Part shown: one piece after another, positions 8,085 through 15,513 of the stretch
Position numbering within the stretch: the first letter of the stretch is position 1
How the letters are laid out: each line of letters begins with the position of its first letter
Source: Actinomycetota bacterium
Lineage (GTDB): Bacteria; Actinomycetota; Acidimicrobiia; Spongiisociales; UBA4744
Assembly (NCBI GenBank): GCA_013152275.1
Contig: JAADGS010000057.1
Span: forward strand, 1-50,659
Direction of reading: 5' to 3'
Length of the DNA stretch: 50,659 nt
Position numbers and translations under genes: made by a program
The notes under the pieces: model-generated
Seen by the model: only the letters and a program-made list of their open reading frames with translations
Told to the model about the DNA's origin: nothing
The model's database searches: none

Positions 8085-9223
8085 TTTCGTAGGATCTCCG
8101 TCCACTCCTCGATCCAGCGTTCCCTGTTCTGTTCGATGAGGGCCGGGTCCAGCGACTCCGGGTGCTCGGGCAGTGTCGTGAATTCGATGAACTCGGGTGG
8201 CAGCTCGGCTTGGGAGTTCGCGGGGAAGACGAACATGTTCAGGGGGATGTCCTCCTGGAACTCTTTCGAGAGCATGAAGTCGATGAGTTTCCGGGCGGCG
8301 TCCGGATGTTCGGTGCCCGCGAGGATCCCTGCGAACTCGATCTGACGGAAGCACCCGTCGGTGATGACGCCTGTCGGCGCGCTGGTGAGCGGAGTCTCGG
8401 AGAAGATCACCTCTGCCGGCGGAGACGACGCGTAGGAGACGACCAGGGGCCGTATCCCATCCGACGCGGCGGAGAAGTCCGAGTAGTAGGCCTCCGTCCA
8501 TCCGCTGTCGACCTTGACTCCGTTTGCGGCCAAGTCCGCCCAGAAGTCCTTCCAGGTGTAGTCGCCCTCCTCGCCGAACTCGGCGATCGTTGCCAGCAGA
8601 AACGCCAGGCCGGGTGACGACGTCGCCGGATCTTCGACGACGAGCATGTCTCGATAGGCCGGGTCGGTCAGGTCGAGAAGTGAAGTCGGGACCGGGACAT
8701 CTCCTGTGAACGCCGCCTTGTCGTAATTGATGCAGACGTCGCCGAAGTCGATCGGTGTGACGTAGTGCTCGGGGTCGAGTTGGAGTGCCTTGGGCACCGT
8801 TGCCAGGCCCGGCGACTCATACGGATCGAAGATACCTTCCGACAAGGCCCTGGAGAGGAACGTGTTGTCGATACCGAACATCACGTCTGCGATCGGGTTG
8901 TCCTTCGTGAGGATCGTCTGATTGAGCATCGTCCCGGCATCGTCCGACCGCAACAGCTTGACGTTGATGCCGGTCTGGGAGGTGAAGTCTGCGAGGACAT
9001 TGTCCGAGACGGCAAACGCATCGTGGGTGAGCAGGACGATTTCGACGGGTTGGGTGGTCGTTGTCGTGGGTTGGGTGGTGGTCTCTCCGGGTTGGGCGGT
9101 GGTCTCGCTTGTTGTCGTACTCGTTTCCTTCGGTGCCGATCCTGTCGGGCTACATGCCGCGACGATCAGGGTCAGTGCAATGACAAGCCCGCCGAGACGA
9201 CGGACCTCTGGTGTTCTACGCAT
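8081..9223 (-). CDS. thiB: Thiamine ABC transporter substrate-binding lipoprotein
   Basis: The 380-residue product has a lipoprotein signal ending in VAAC (Cys about 24), a Thr-rich tether (about 30-58), then a two-lobed periplasmic-binding domain. The TbpA-like blocks are LLTHDAFAVSDNVLADF, ADVMFGIDNTFLSRALSEGIF and PIDFGDVCINYDKAAF. It would capture thiamine (or its phosphates) outside the cell and deliver it to ThiP. AGGAGG lies 4-5 bases before ATG 9223 but sits inside a perfect hairpin downstream of a TPP riboswitch, so translation is probably shut off by thiamine diphosphate. It is the first gene of the thiBPQ operon. Confidence 0.9.
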   Translation of the reverse strand: MRRTPEVRRLGGLVIALTLIVAACSPTGSAPKETSTTTSETTAQPGETTTQPTTTTTQPVEIVLLTHDAFAVSDNVLADFTSQTGINVKLLRSDDAGTMLNQTILTKDNPIADVMFGIDNTFLSRALSEGIFDPYESPGLATVPKALQLDPEHYVTPIDFGDVCINYDKAAFTGDVPVPTSLLDLTDPAYRDMLVVEDPATSSPGLAFLLATIAEFGEEGDYTWKDFWADLAANGVKVDSGWTEAYYSDFSAASDGIRPLVVSYASSPPAEVIFSETPLTSAPTGVITDGCFRQIEFAGILAGTEHPDAARKLIDFMLSKEFQEDIPLNMFVFPANSQAELPPEFIEFTTLPEHPESLDPALIEQNRERWIEEWTEILRK

Positions 9224-9226
9224 GGT

Positions 9227-9247
9227 GCCTCCTTTGTGTTCGGAGGC
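9227..9247 (-). promoter_or_regulatory. Hairpin sequestering the thiB ribosome site
   Basis: In the mRNA, GCCTCC pairs with GGAGGC across a 9-base loop, burying the whole Shine-Dalgarno sequence just before the thiB start codon. The TPP aptamer upstream carries another GGAGGC/GCCTCC pair in its P3-like arm, which could exchange partners. This fits translational control. Confidence 0.65.
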
Positions 9248-9249
9248 CA

Positions 9250-9346
9250 GGCTGAGACAGCTTCCTACGCCGGCATTATCCGGTCAGGTTCCAACGGTCG
9301 GAGGCTCCAAGCCTCCTTCTCAGCCCGGTCAAACCGAGCTCCCGTG
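9250..9346 (-). promoter_or_regulatory. TPP riboswitch (THI element)
   Basis: On the minus strand the conserved core is present: GGGAGCTC at the 5' side, GGGCTGAGA, a GGAGGC/GCCTCC arm, then CCTGACCGGATAATGCCGG and CGTAGGAAGC. These match the CTGAGA, ACCTGA and GATAATGCCAGCGTAGGGA blocks of the TPP aptamer. It lies 27 bases before the thiB start codon, so it reads the thiamine diphosphate level and controls the importer. Confidence 0.95.
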
Positions 9347-9395
9347 CGATGTCGATTGTAGCGGAACCGGCGGGAGGGACGCGACCCCGACAAAT

Positions 9396-9456
9396 CCTCC
9401 CGTTCTCGTGACGGTTGGGCGGGACTATTCCGGTGAACCGTCACGAGAACGGGAGG
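9396..9456. terminator. 21-bp perfect hairpin, copy 1 of a repeated element
   Basis: The arms 9396-9416 and 9436-9456 are perfectly complementary over 21 bp, with a 19-base loop containing CGGGACTATTCC. It begins 18 bases after the stop of the small membrane gene at 9474, so it probably acts as a terminator or 3' stabiliser for the PspC operon. There is no T-tract. A second copy with the same loop core lies at 10687-10739. Confidence 0.7.
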
Positions 9457-9473
9457 GGGGTGCTCGTGTTCGG

Positions 9474-9638
9474 TCAGGTCCTGTCGGCGGCGCCTCCAAC
9501 GAGTAGGGCTACTCCCAGGGCGATCACGGCCGCCGGCAACAGGTAGCCCGAAGGGACGTCCCAAACTCCTGCGGCTTCGAGAAGGAAGACGACTCCGACG
9601 ATGACGAAGAACACTCCGGCGGTGATGGAACCTTTCAT
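9474..9638 (-). CDS. Small two-helix membrane protein (DUF5668-like)
   Basis: This 54-residue gene begins at 9638 with an ATGA overlap on the LiaF-like gene's stop and ends at TGA 9474. It has two hydrophobic helices (about residues 5-22 and 33-49) joined by EAAGVWDVPSGY. The pattern GVFFVIVGVVFLLEAAGVW...LLPAAVIALGVALL matches the LiaI/LiaF-type membrane repeat also found in its neighbour. It is the last gene of a three-gene membrane operon, and its exact role is unknown. Confidence 0.75.
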   Translation of the reverse strand: MKGSITAGVFFVIVGVVFLLEAAGVWDVPSGYLLPAAVIALGVALLVGGAADRT

Positions 9639-10234
9639 CGTGATACTCCGATCTGCCCGGCGAAGGCGGAGACGTTCAATACCAGGGTCCGGTCGCTGTC
9701 TCCCGACGACGTCTTGTCGAGGCCCACACCCACACCCGACCGCTGCTCACCGAACGCGTTGATCTCTCCGAACAGCGTGTTGGCGTTCACCTCGACGGTG
9801 GCGTCACTCGGGACGCGAATCTCGATCTCTCCGGCGAACACGCTGATGTCGATCTTGGTGGTTCCGGACGGCAGGTCGAGATCACGCAGGTCGAGGGTGA
9901 GGCTGCCGGCGAACATGGAGGTGTCCTTGAGGTCGGTCATGCTGGTTATCCGTTCGTGTCGATCGCCCACCGCGCTCGTGGTCGTGTCGACGTTGACCGC
10001 CCTGCCTCCGCCTGCCACGAGTATGAGCGTCAGGATCACGCCGAGAGCGATCAGACCGCCGTGCCTTCGCCCCTTGGCGTCGGCGATGAGCGCCAGACCG
10101 ACGACGATGAGGATGGCGGGGAGGATCCAGTCCCAGGCCAGGTGGTCGATCAATCCTGCCGCCTGGAAGAACCATCCGAGCCCGATCAGCAGGATGATCA
10201 GGCCAAGGATGAGTCGCCCGGCGCGACCGTTCAT
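9635..10234 (-). CDS. LiaF-like membrane protein (DUF5668 plus cell-wall-stress C-terminal domain)
   Basis: The 199-residue protein has three or four membrane helices (about residues 7-30, 36-52 and 59-76), then a soluble beta-helical C-terminal domain with repeating 'FAG.....L.DL' and 'FGEI' rungs (about 105-199). This domain is found in LiaF and other cell-wall-active-antibiotic response proteins, where it senses envelope stress or restrains a histidine kinase. AGGAGG precedes ATG 10234, and the start overlaps the PspC stop as ATGA. The residues upstream in frame are antisense noise. No kinase or regulator gene is adjacent. Confidence 0.82.
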   Translation of the reverse strand: MNGRAGRLILGLIILLIGLGWFFQAAGLIDHLAWDWILPAILIVVGLALIADAKGRRHGGLIALGVILTLILVAGGGRAVNVDTTTSAVGDRHERITSMTDLKDTSMFAGSLTLDLRDLDLPSGTTKIDISVFAGEIEIRVPSDATVEVNANTLFGEINAFGEQRSGVGVGLDKTSSGDSDRTLVLNVSAFAGQIGVSR

Positions 10235-10632
10235 CGCCTGCCTCCTATGATCACCGCCAGACCGATGATGATCACGGTTGCCGGCAGGATGAACTTGCCG
10301 AGGCTCGGGACGATACGGTCGAGGATCATGAATCCGCCGATGACGATCAGCGCGGCGCCGATCAGCACGGTTGCGTTGCTTGCCTGTCCGGTCGCAGGTC
10401 CGACGTTGTCGCCGGGTCGTTCCATCGGCATGGCGACCCATCCGATCAGATAGATCAGAAAACCGGATCCGCCTGCGACGAGCAGGACGAGCAGGATGAT
10501 CCGAATGATCACCGAGTCGATGCCCAGGTAGCGGCCCAGCCCGCCTGCAACCCCTGCGATGACCTTGTCGTTTGCGCTCCGTCGCAGGACCTTCGGCGCG
10601 CTCGCCGGCTCCGAGCCCTCATGTGTGGTCAT
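10231..10632 (-). CDS. PspC-domain membrane protein
   Basis: A 133-residue protein with the PspC signature: VLRRSANDKVIAGVAGGLGRYLGID, then hydrophobic helices RIILLVLLVAGGSGFLIYLIGWVAMP. A second hydrophobic pair fills residues 85-130 and resembles the DUF5668 membrane repeat. PspC proteins respond to membrane stress. It is the first gene of the PspC, LiaF-like, small-membrane-protein operon, with ATGA overlaps at both junctions. The operon is framed by the twin hairpins at 9396-9456 and 10687-10739. Confidence 0.88.
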   Translation of the reverse strand: MTTHEGSEPASAPKVLRRSANDKVIAGVAGGLGRYLGIDSVIIRIILLVLLVAGGSGFLIYLIGWVAMPMERPGDNVGPATGQASNATVLIGAALIVIGGFMILDRIVPSLGKFILPATVIIIGLAVIIGGRR

Positions 10633-10686
10633 ATGTTCCCTCCTGGCGTCGATTCCAACCTACCCGAGTCCGCACGAACCTTTTCC

Positions 10687-10739
10687 CCGTTCTCGTGACG
10701 CTCGGCCGGGACTATTCCCATGAAGCGTCACGAGAACGG
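10687..10739. terminator. 16-bp perfect hairpin, copy 2 of a repeated element
   Basis: Arms 10687-10702 and 10724-10739 pair over 16 bp around a 21-base loop that again contains CGGGACTATTCC. The right arm abuts the fabH-like stop codon (10741), so it sits just after that gene and just before the PspC operon promoter region. Near the loop, GCT/AGC here replaces GGTT/AACC of copy 1, so pairing is kept while sequence changed. Confidence 0.7.
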
Positions 10740-10740
10740 T

Positions 10741-11754
10741 CTACCAGCGGATCAGCATCGATGCCCACGTGAAGCCGCTGCCGAAGGACGCCGATGCCAC
10801 CAGCATCCCCGGCTGGAGAACTCCGATCTTCTCGGCCTCGTGAAGTCCGATCGGGATCGTCGCGGCGGTCGTATTGGCGAAGCGGTCGATTGTGTTGAAC
10901 ACCTTCTCCTCGGGAATCCCCATGCGCTGTGCGACGGCCTCGTTGATCCGGAGGTTGGCCTGGTGGAAGACGAAGAGGTCGACGTCTTCGAGAGCGACTC
11001 CGTTGGCTTCGATGGTCTCGATGATCGCTTCCGGCATGCGCTTGATCGCGTTGACGTACACCTTGCGGCCGTTCATTTTCGGGTAGATGAGACCTTGGTC
11101 GATGATCTCGTGGGTGACCATGCGGCCGCCGACTGCCATTCCGGGGGCTTCGACCCACAACTCTTCGGCAAACCTGCCGTCGGCGTGCAGATGCGTGGAG
11201 AAGACATGCGCATCGACCGCAGGGTCCTGGACGTCGGTGGCCTCCATGACGATCGCTCCGGCGCCATCCCCGAAAAGCACGGCGACATCGCGCCCCTCGG
11301 TGCTGATGTCGAGGCCTTTGGAGTGAATCTCGGCGCCAACGACGAGAACCTGGCGCGCCGATCCGGTGCGGATGTACTGGTCGGCCATCGAGGCGGCGTA
11401 GATGAATCCGGTGCACTGCTGGCGGACGTCGATCGCAGGGATGTCGGAGATTCCCAGCTTGCGCTGGAGGAATACGCCACTGCCGGGGAAGAAATGATCC
11501 GGACTGATGGTCGCGAAGAAGATCATGTCCAGGTCCTCGGGGCCGATTCCTGCCGACGCGAGGGCCTGGTCGGACGCTTGCAGAGCCAGATCGGAGGTGG
11601 TCGTGGCGCCTTCCACCCAGTGCCGTTGCTTGATGCCCGTGCGCTGGGTGATCCACTCATCGGACGTGTCCATGAGATGAGTGAGGTCGTCGTTGGTGAC
11701 GACCCTCGGTGGGACGTAGCTTCCCACGCCCGTGATTCGCGAACGGAGTGCCAT
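10741..11754 (-). CDS. fabH: 3-oxoacyl-ACP synthase III family protein (FabH-like)
   Basis: The 337-residue ketosynthase has the KAS III triad: Cys114 in DVRQQCTGF, His264 in FHQANLR and Asn294 in FANTTAATIP. FabH condenses acetyl-CoA or another acyl-CoA with malonyl-ACP to start fatty acid synthesis; some relatives make polyketide or olefin precursors. The start at 11754 was chosen because MALRSRITGVGSYVPPR aligns with the family N-terminus and GAAGG lies upstream. The gene stands without other fab genes, so a specialised acyl chain is possible. It is 53 bases downstream of glpD and ends directly at a strong hairpin. Confidence 0.87.
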   Translation of the reverse strand: MALRSRITGVGSYVPPRVVTNDDLTHLMDTSDEWITQRTGIKQRHWVEGATTTSDLALQASDQALASAGIGPEDLDMIFFATISPDHFFPGSGVFLQRKLGISDIPAIDVRQQCTGFIYAASMADQYIRTGSARQVLVVGAEIHSKGLDISTEGRDVAVLFGDGAGAIVMEATDVQDPAVDAHVFSTHLHADGRFAEELWVEAPGMAVGGRMVTHEIIDQGLIYPKMNGRKVYVNAIKRMPEAIIETIEANGVALEDVDLFVFHQANLRINEAVAQRMGIPEEKVFNTIDRFANTTAATIPIGLHEAEKIGVLQPGMLVASASFGSGFTWASMLIRW

Positions 11755-11807
11755 GCGATCTGCCTTCCCGGATGGTGCGGGCATGGTATCGCGCGATGTG
11801 AGACCGG

Positions 11808-13499
11808 TCAGGTCGACTTGCGGATGTCTGGGGCGCCGAGACGAACCGCGTCGGCCGTTCGGTCGTCGGGTTGGCGTTGTGAGTCTCGCTCGGCCTCGAC
11901 CCGGGCGAGGTAGTAGGTCACCTCCCGCCGGCGGGTTTGCTCGTCCCAACCGAGTAGAGGTCCGATGAGTCGGGCGGCTTCTTCGGCGACATCGGTTCCA
12001 CGGTCAGCGGTCTCGACAGAGATCCTGGTCCTTCGCGTGAGGACGTCGTCGAGATGCAGTGCGCCCTCGTGGGAGGCCGCGTAGACGATCTCGGCTCTCA
12101 GGTATCCGCCGGAGAGTGTGCGCCCCAGCGTCGGGTCGGCGTCGATCAGCCCGAAGATGTCCTCGATCATCGAGCCGTACCGGTGCAGGAGGTGTTCGAC
12201 GGTCTCGAGGGAAAGGGATCGTCTCACGGCGATCTGCTCCCTTCGGTCCCACAGGTCCCGATACCCCTCGGCTCCTGCGAGAGCGAGGTCGTGTGTTGCG
12301 GATGGTGGCGTGTCCGAACCGAGGCTCTTCACGGTGGCGTCGACGGCATCCTTGGCCATGACCCGATAGGTCGTGTACTTGCCGCCTGCGACGGTGATGA
12401 GACCGGGGACGACCTCGGTAACCGCGTGCTCCCGGGTCAGCTTGGACGTCGAATCAGATTCGCCGTACAGCAGCGGTCGTAGGCCGGCGAAGACGCCTGC
12501 GACATCATCGTGACCGAGGGGCGGGTCGATGACCTTGTTGATGTGCTTGAGCAGGTACTCGATGTCCGTACTCGAAGCGGCGGGATGGGCGAGGTCCAGA
12601 TCCCAATCGGTATCCGTCGTACCGATGATCCAGTGACGATCCCAGGGTATGACGAACAGGACGCTCTTCTCGGTCTTGGTGATCAGGCCTGTGTCTCCAC
12701 GGATACGGTCTCTGGGTACGACCAGGTGGATGCCTTTGGAGGCGCGTACGTGGATCGCACCGCGACCCGCGAAGTCCTGGATCTTGTCGGTCCAGACGCC
12801 GGTGGCGTTGATGACGGTTCGGGCATTGATCGTGAAGGTCTCTCCACATTCGAGACAGCGGGTCTCCACTCCGGTGACCCGGTCACCGTCCCTGCGGAGT
12901 CCGGTGGCGATCATGCTGGGTGCGATGGCGGCACCGAGTCCTGCGGCGGTGCGGGCAACGGTCAGGACAAAGCGGGCGTCGTCCTCTTGAGCGTCCCAGT
13001 AGCGGATCGCGCCGACGAGGCCGTCTTTGCGTAGAGAGGGAAACAGCTCGATCGCACGTCTTCGGGAGAGTTGCCTGTGCCATGGGAGTGGGTTGACGCC
13101 TGCTCTGGCGAACAGGTCGTACATCGTGACTCCGGCTCCCACGTAGAGCCGCTCCCAGACACGATGGGTGAGTGGGTAGAGGAATGAGACCGGTCGGACC
13201 AGGTGTGGGGCGATGCGGTCCAGCAGGAGGCCACGCTCGTGCAGCGCTTCCCACACGAGACGAAAGTTGAGTTGTTCGAGGTAGCGGAGCCCTCCGTGGA
13301 TGAGCTTGCTGGATCGGCTCGATGTTCCGGAAGCAAGGTCACGCTGTTCGATGAGGCCGACCGAGAGGCCACGTGATGCGGCGTCGAGCGCGGCGCCCGT
13401 CCCTGTGATCCCACCGCCGATGACCAGTACGTCGAATGTCTCGCTCCGTAGCCGATCGATGTCCCTGCGGCGCTGCATCGGACTGAGGGCGGATGTCAT
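11808..13499 (-). CDS. glpD: Aerobic glycerol-3-phosphate dehydrogenase
   Basis: This 563-residue FAD enzyme oxidises sn-glycerol-3-phosphate to dihydroxyacetone phosphate at the membrane and passes electrons to quinone. The FAD site is VIGGGITGTGAALDAASRG (about residues 26-44). SSRSSKLIHGGLRYLEQ and KGIHLVVPRDRI are GlpD family blocks. The C-terminal third (about 390-540) is the GlpD cap domain. Length is as expected. The ATG at 13499 has TAGTCT 6 bases upstream and no ribosome site, so it is a leaderless candidate. No glpK or glpF lies nearby. Confidence 0.93.
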   Translation of the reverse strand: MTSALSPMQRRRDIDRLRSETFDVLVIGGGITGTGAALDAASRGLSVGLIEQRDLASGTSSRSSKLIHGGLRYLEQLNFRLVWEALHERGLLLDRIAPHLVRPVSFLYPLTHRVWERLYVGAGVTMYDLFARAGVNPLPWHRQLSRRRAIELFPSLRKDGLVGAIRYWDAQEDDARFVLTVARTAAGLGAAIAPSMIATGLRRDGDRVTGVETRCLECGETFTINARTVINATGVWTDKIQDFAGRGAIHVRASKGIHLVVPRDRIRGDTGLITKTEKSVLFVIPWDRHWIIGTTDTDWDLDLAHPAASSTDIEYLLKHINKVIDPPLGHDDVAGVFAGLRPLLYGESDSTSKLTREHAVTEVVPGLITVAGGKYTTYRVMAKDAVDATVKSLGSDTPPSATHDLALAGAEGYRDLWDRREQIAVRRSLSLETVEHLLHRYGSMIEDIFGLIDADPTLGRTLSGGYLRAEIVYAASHEGALHLDDVLTRRTRISVETADRGTDVAEEAARLIGPLLGWDEQTRRREVTYYLARVEAERDSQRQPDDRTADAVRLGAPDIRKST

Positions 13500-13780
13500 G
13501 GTCGAAGACTAGATGTGTTGTTCTTGGAGGTTGCCGACTGCTCGAAGTGACCCTCCCGGCTTCGCCGGCCACTTTCCCGGTCGTTTGCTCCCCCAGGAGA
13601 CCCCCAGGGCCGACGCTCGGGGAGGTGCCCTCGAGGTTCGGGCTGAGGGCGGAGGGGGTGCTTGGGACGTGACCTCCTTGGGAACGGAGAAGGTTTTGGG
13701 AGGTGTTCCTCGGCGAGATGAAGGGGCGGGTTCTTTGGCCGGGTAGCCTAGGTTTGTGGTGTCGAGGGCGGAGGCAGTGC

Positions 13781-14653
13781 ATGGAGGACCGAACGTTCAT
13801 GATTCTTGGGGGGGCCGGTCTGGTCGGCTTTCAGGTGGCGCACCGTGTTGCAACCGACCTGCGTCCGGACCGGATCGTGCTCGTCTCGCTCTACGAAGAG
13901 GGAGTCGAGCAGGCCGTCGCCGACCTGCGTGCCCTGTTTCCAGAGGGTGAGACCGAATTCGTCGGCGAGTGGGGCGACATCTTTGCCCGGGAAGCGTTTG
14001 CTCAGCGCTCTCGGGGCGATCTGCTCGAAGATGAAGATGCCCGGGAGGGCATCTTCGCTGATCTTCTGGGTCCCGTCGACGAGGCGTTCGAACGTTCCCG
14101 GTTGGCTCATCTGATCGATGGGCATCGTCCCGACGTGATCGTCGATGCGATCAACACGGCGACCGCCATCAGCTATCAGGACGTGTATACGTCGGCCCGA
14201 TGCGCCAAGCGAAGCGTGGATCGACTCCAGGAGGACCCTTCGTACCCGGGCGATGAAGTCGCTCACGATGTCGAGACGCTGATTCTCTCCCAGGCGGTTC
14301 CCCAGTTGATCCGCCATGTGATGATTCTGGACAGGGCGATGCGAAAGGCTGGGACACGCCTCTATCTCAAGATCGGCACGACGGGAACCGGTGGAATGGG
14401 ATTGAACGTCCCCTACACGCATTCGGAAGACCGCCCTTCCGCGAAGCTGATGACCAAGGCGTCCGTTGCATTTGCCCATACCGGCCTGCTGTTCCTCATG
14501 GCTCGAACGGCCGGTGGGCCGATCGTCAAGGAGGTCAAACCTGCGGCAATGATCGGGTACGCGGACATTGACCACCGAACGATCTATGAGCGGGGTGAGC
14601 CCGTGCGTCGGTACGGCGCGCGTGTCGAGACACGCACCTTGCCCTGCGGGTGA
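13781..14653 (+). CDS. NAD(P)-binding-fold protein of unknown function, first of a coupled pair
   Basis: The 290-residue product starts with a Rossmann-type motif, MILGGAGLVGFQVAHRVAT (residues 7-25), followed by RIVLVSLYEEG, as in extended SDR or saccharopine-dehydrogenase-like folds. DVIVDAINTATAISYQD and LYLKIGTTGTGGMGLNVPYTHSEDRPS are further conserved-looking blocks; the latter may bind substrate. I cannot name the reaction. GGAGG lies 8 bases before ATG 13781. Its stop overlaps the next gene as GTGA, and the two products probably work together or are halves of one enzyme. Confidence 0.7.
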   Translation: MEDRTFMILGGAGLVGFQVAHRVATDLRPDRIVLVSLYEEGVEQAVADLRALFPEGETEFVGEWGDIFAREAFAQRSRGDLLEDEDAREGIFADLLGPVDEAFERSRLAHLIDGHRPDVIVDAINTATAISYQDVYTSARCAKRSVDRLQEDPSYPGDEVAHDVETLILSQAVPQLIRHVMILDRAMRKAGTRLYLKIGTTGTGGMGLNVPYTHSEDRPSAKLMTKASVAFAHTGLLFLMARTAGGPIVKEVKPAAMIGYADIDHRTIYERGEPVRRYGARVETRTLPCG

Positions 14654-15456
14654 GTCCCGACGAGTTCGAACGGGGGCCCGATCTGCAGCTTCCCGTGGTG
14701 GGCACAGGGGAGAACGGCGTGTTCACGAAGGGTGAATTCGAGGCGATCACCGCGCTGCGGCAGATGGAGTTCGTAACTCCAGAGGAGATTGCACAGATCT
14801 GCCTGCAAGAGATCGTCGGCGACAACACGGGCCACGATGTCATCGCGGCGATGGACGCCTCGGTCGTGGATCCGAGTTATCGGGCCGGTGTGCTGCGTGA
14901 GGACGCTCTCGTGAAACTGCGCAAGCTCGAAGAGGAGACCGGCACGCACAGCGTCGCGCTCGGCCAGCTCGGTCCGCCGGAGCTCTCCAAGTTGCTGTGG
15001 GAGGCCGAACTCCTGAAGCTCACCTATCGGACGTTGCCCGCCGTCCTGGCGGCGACAGCGGCGGAGATCGCGACAGCGGCGACGAGTCTGCTTGTGGAGC
15101 ATCCCGACTTGCGAGACACGATCACTTCGCTCGGGCTGCCCATCATCACCAAGGACGGGAGCTCGTTGATCAGAGGTCCGCGTATCAGGATCCCAGAAGT
15201 CTCCGGTGAGACGGTCATCTCGCTGTCTCCCGAGGCGGTTGACCGCTGGGCCGCCAAAGGATGGGTCGATCTGAGACCGAAGAACTTCGCCGAGTGGCAG
15301 CGGAGGTTCCAGGCGATGCGGGACGCGCGTAGTGGAAGGGCACAGCGCGGGTCCGCCGGTGTTGTGCAAACTGCCTATGCGACCGAGAACATCACGATCG
15401 GCGCCGTCGTCGCCTGGGTGCTGACCAACGAGCTGGGCGGATTCAGGACGAAGTAG
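14650..15456 (+). CDS. Partner protein of the upstream NAD(P)-binding-fold gene
   Basis: This 268-residue protein starts at GTG 14650, inside the previous stop codon, without its own ribosome site, so translation is probably coupled. It is largely helical with TGENGVFTKGEFEAITALRQMEFVTPEEIA near the N-terminus and RIPEVSGETVISLSPEAVDRWAAKGWVDLRPKNFAEWQ in the second half. Its frame opens only about 50 bases before the GTG (a stop lies at 14596), so a long ancestral fusion is not visible. I do not recognise the family. Its C-terminal piece ENITIGAVVAWVLTNELGG may contact the partner or a membrane. Confidence 0.68.
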   Translation: MSPDEFERGPDLQLPVVGTGENGVFTKGEFEAITALRQMEFVTPEEIAQICLQEIVGDNTGHDVIAAMDASVVDPSYRAGVLREDALVKLRKLEEETGTHSVALGQLGPPELSKLLWEAELLKLTYRTLPAVLAATAAEIATAATSLLVEHPDLRDTITSLGLPIITKDGSSLIRGPRIRIPEVSGETVISLSPEAVDRWAAKGWVDLRPKNFAEWQRRFQAMRDARSGRAQRGSAGVVQTAYATENITIGAVVAWVLTNELGGFRTK

Positions 15457-15461
15457 CCGAA

Positions 15462-15496
15462 CGAGAGAGTGGGCCTCGGGGAGACCCACTCTCTCG
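15462..15496. terminator. Bidirectional terminator hairpin
   Basis: CGAGAGAGTGGG and CCCACTCTCTCG form a perfect 12-bp stem with an 11-base loop. It lies 5 bases after the stop at 15456 and 17 bases after the stop of the convergent gene at 15514, so it probably ends both transcripts. There is no T-tract. Confidence 0.75.
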
Positions 15497-15513
15497 GATG
15501 GTGGGCCGGCGTG

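Noticed and set aside
5476-9223. Iron or sulfate specificity for the ABC transporter
   Set aside because: The fused permease and ATPase resemble iron and sulfate systems, but the TPP riboswitch and TbpA-like binding protein point to thiamine.
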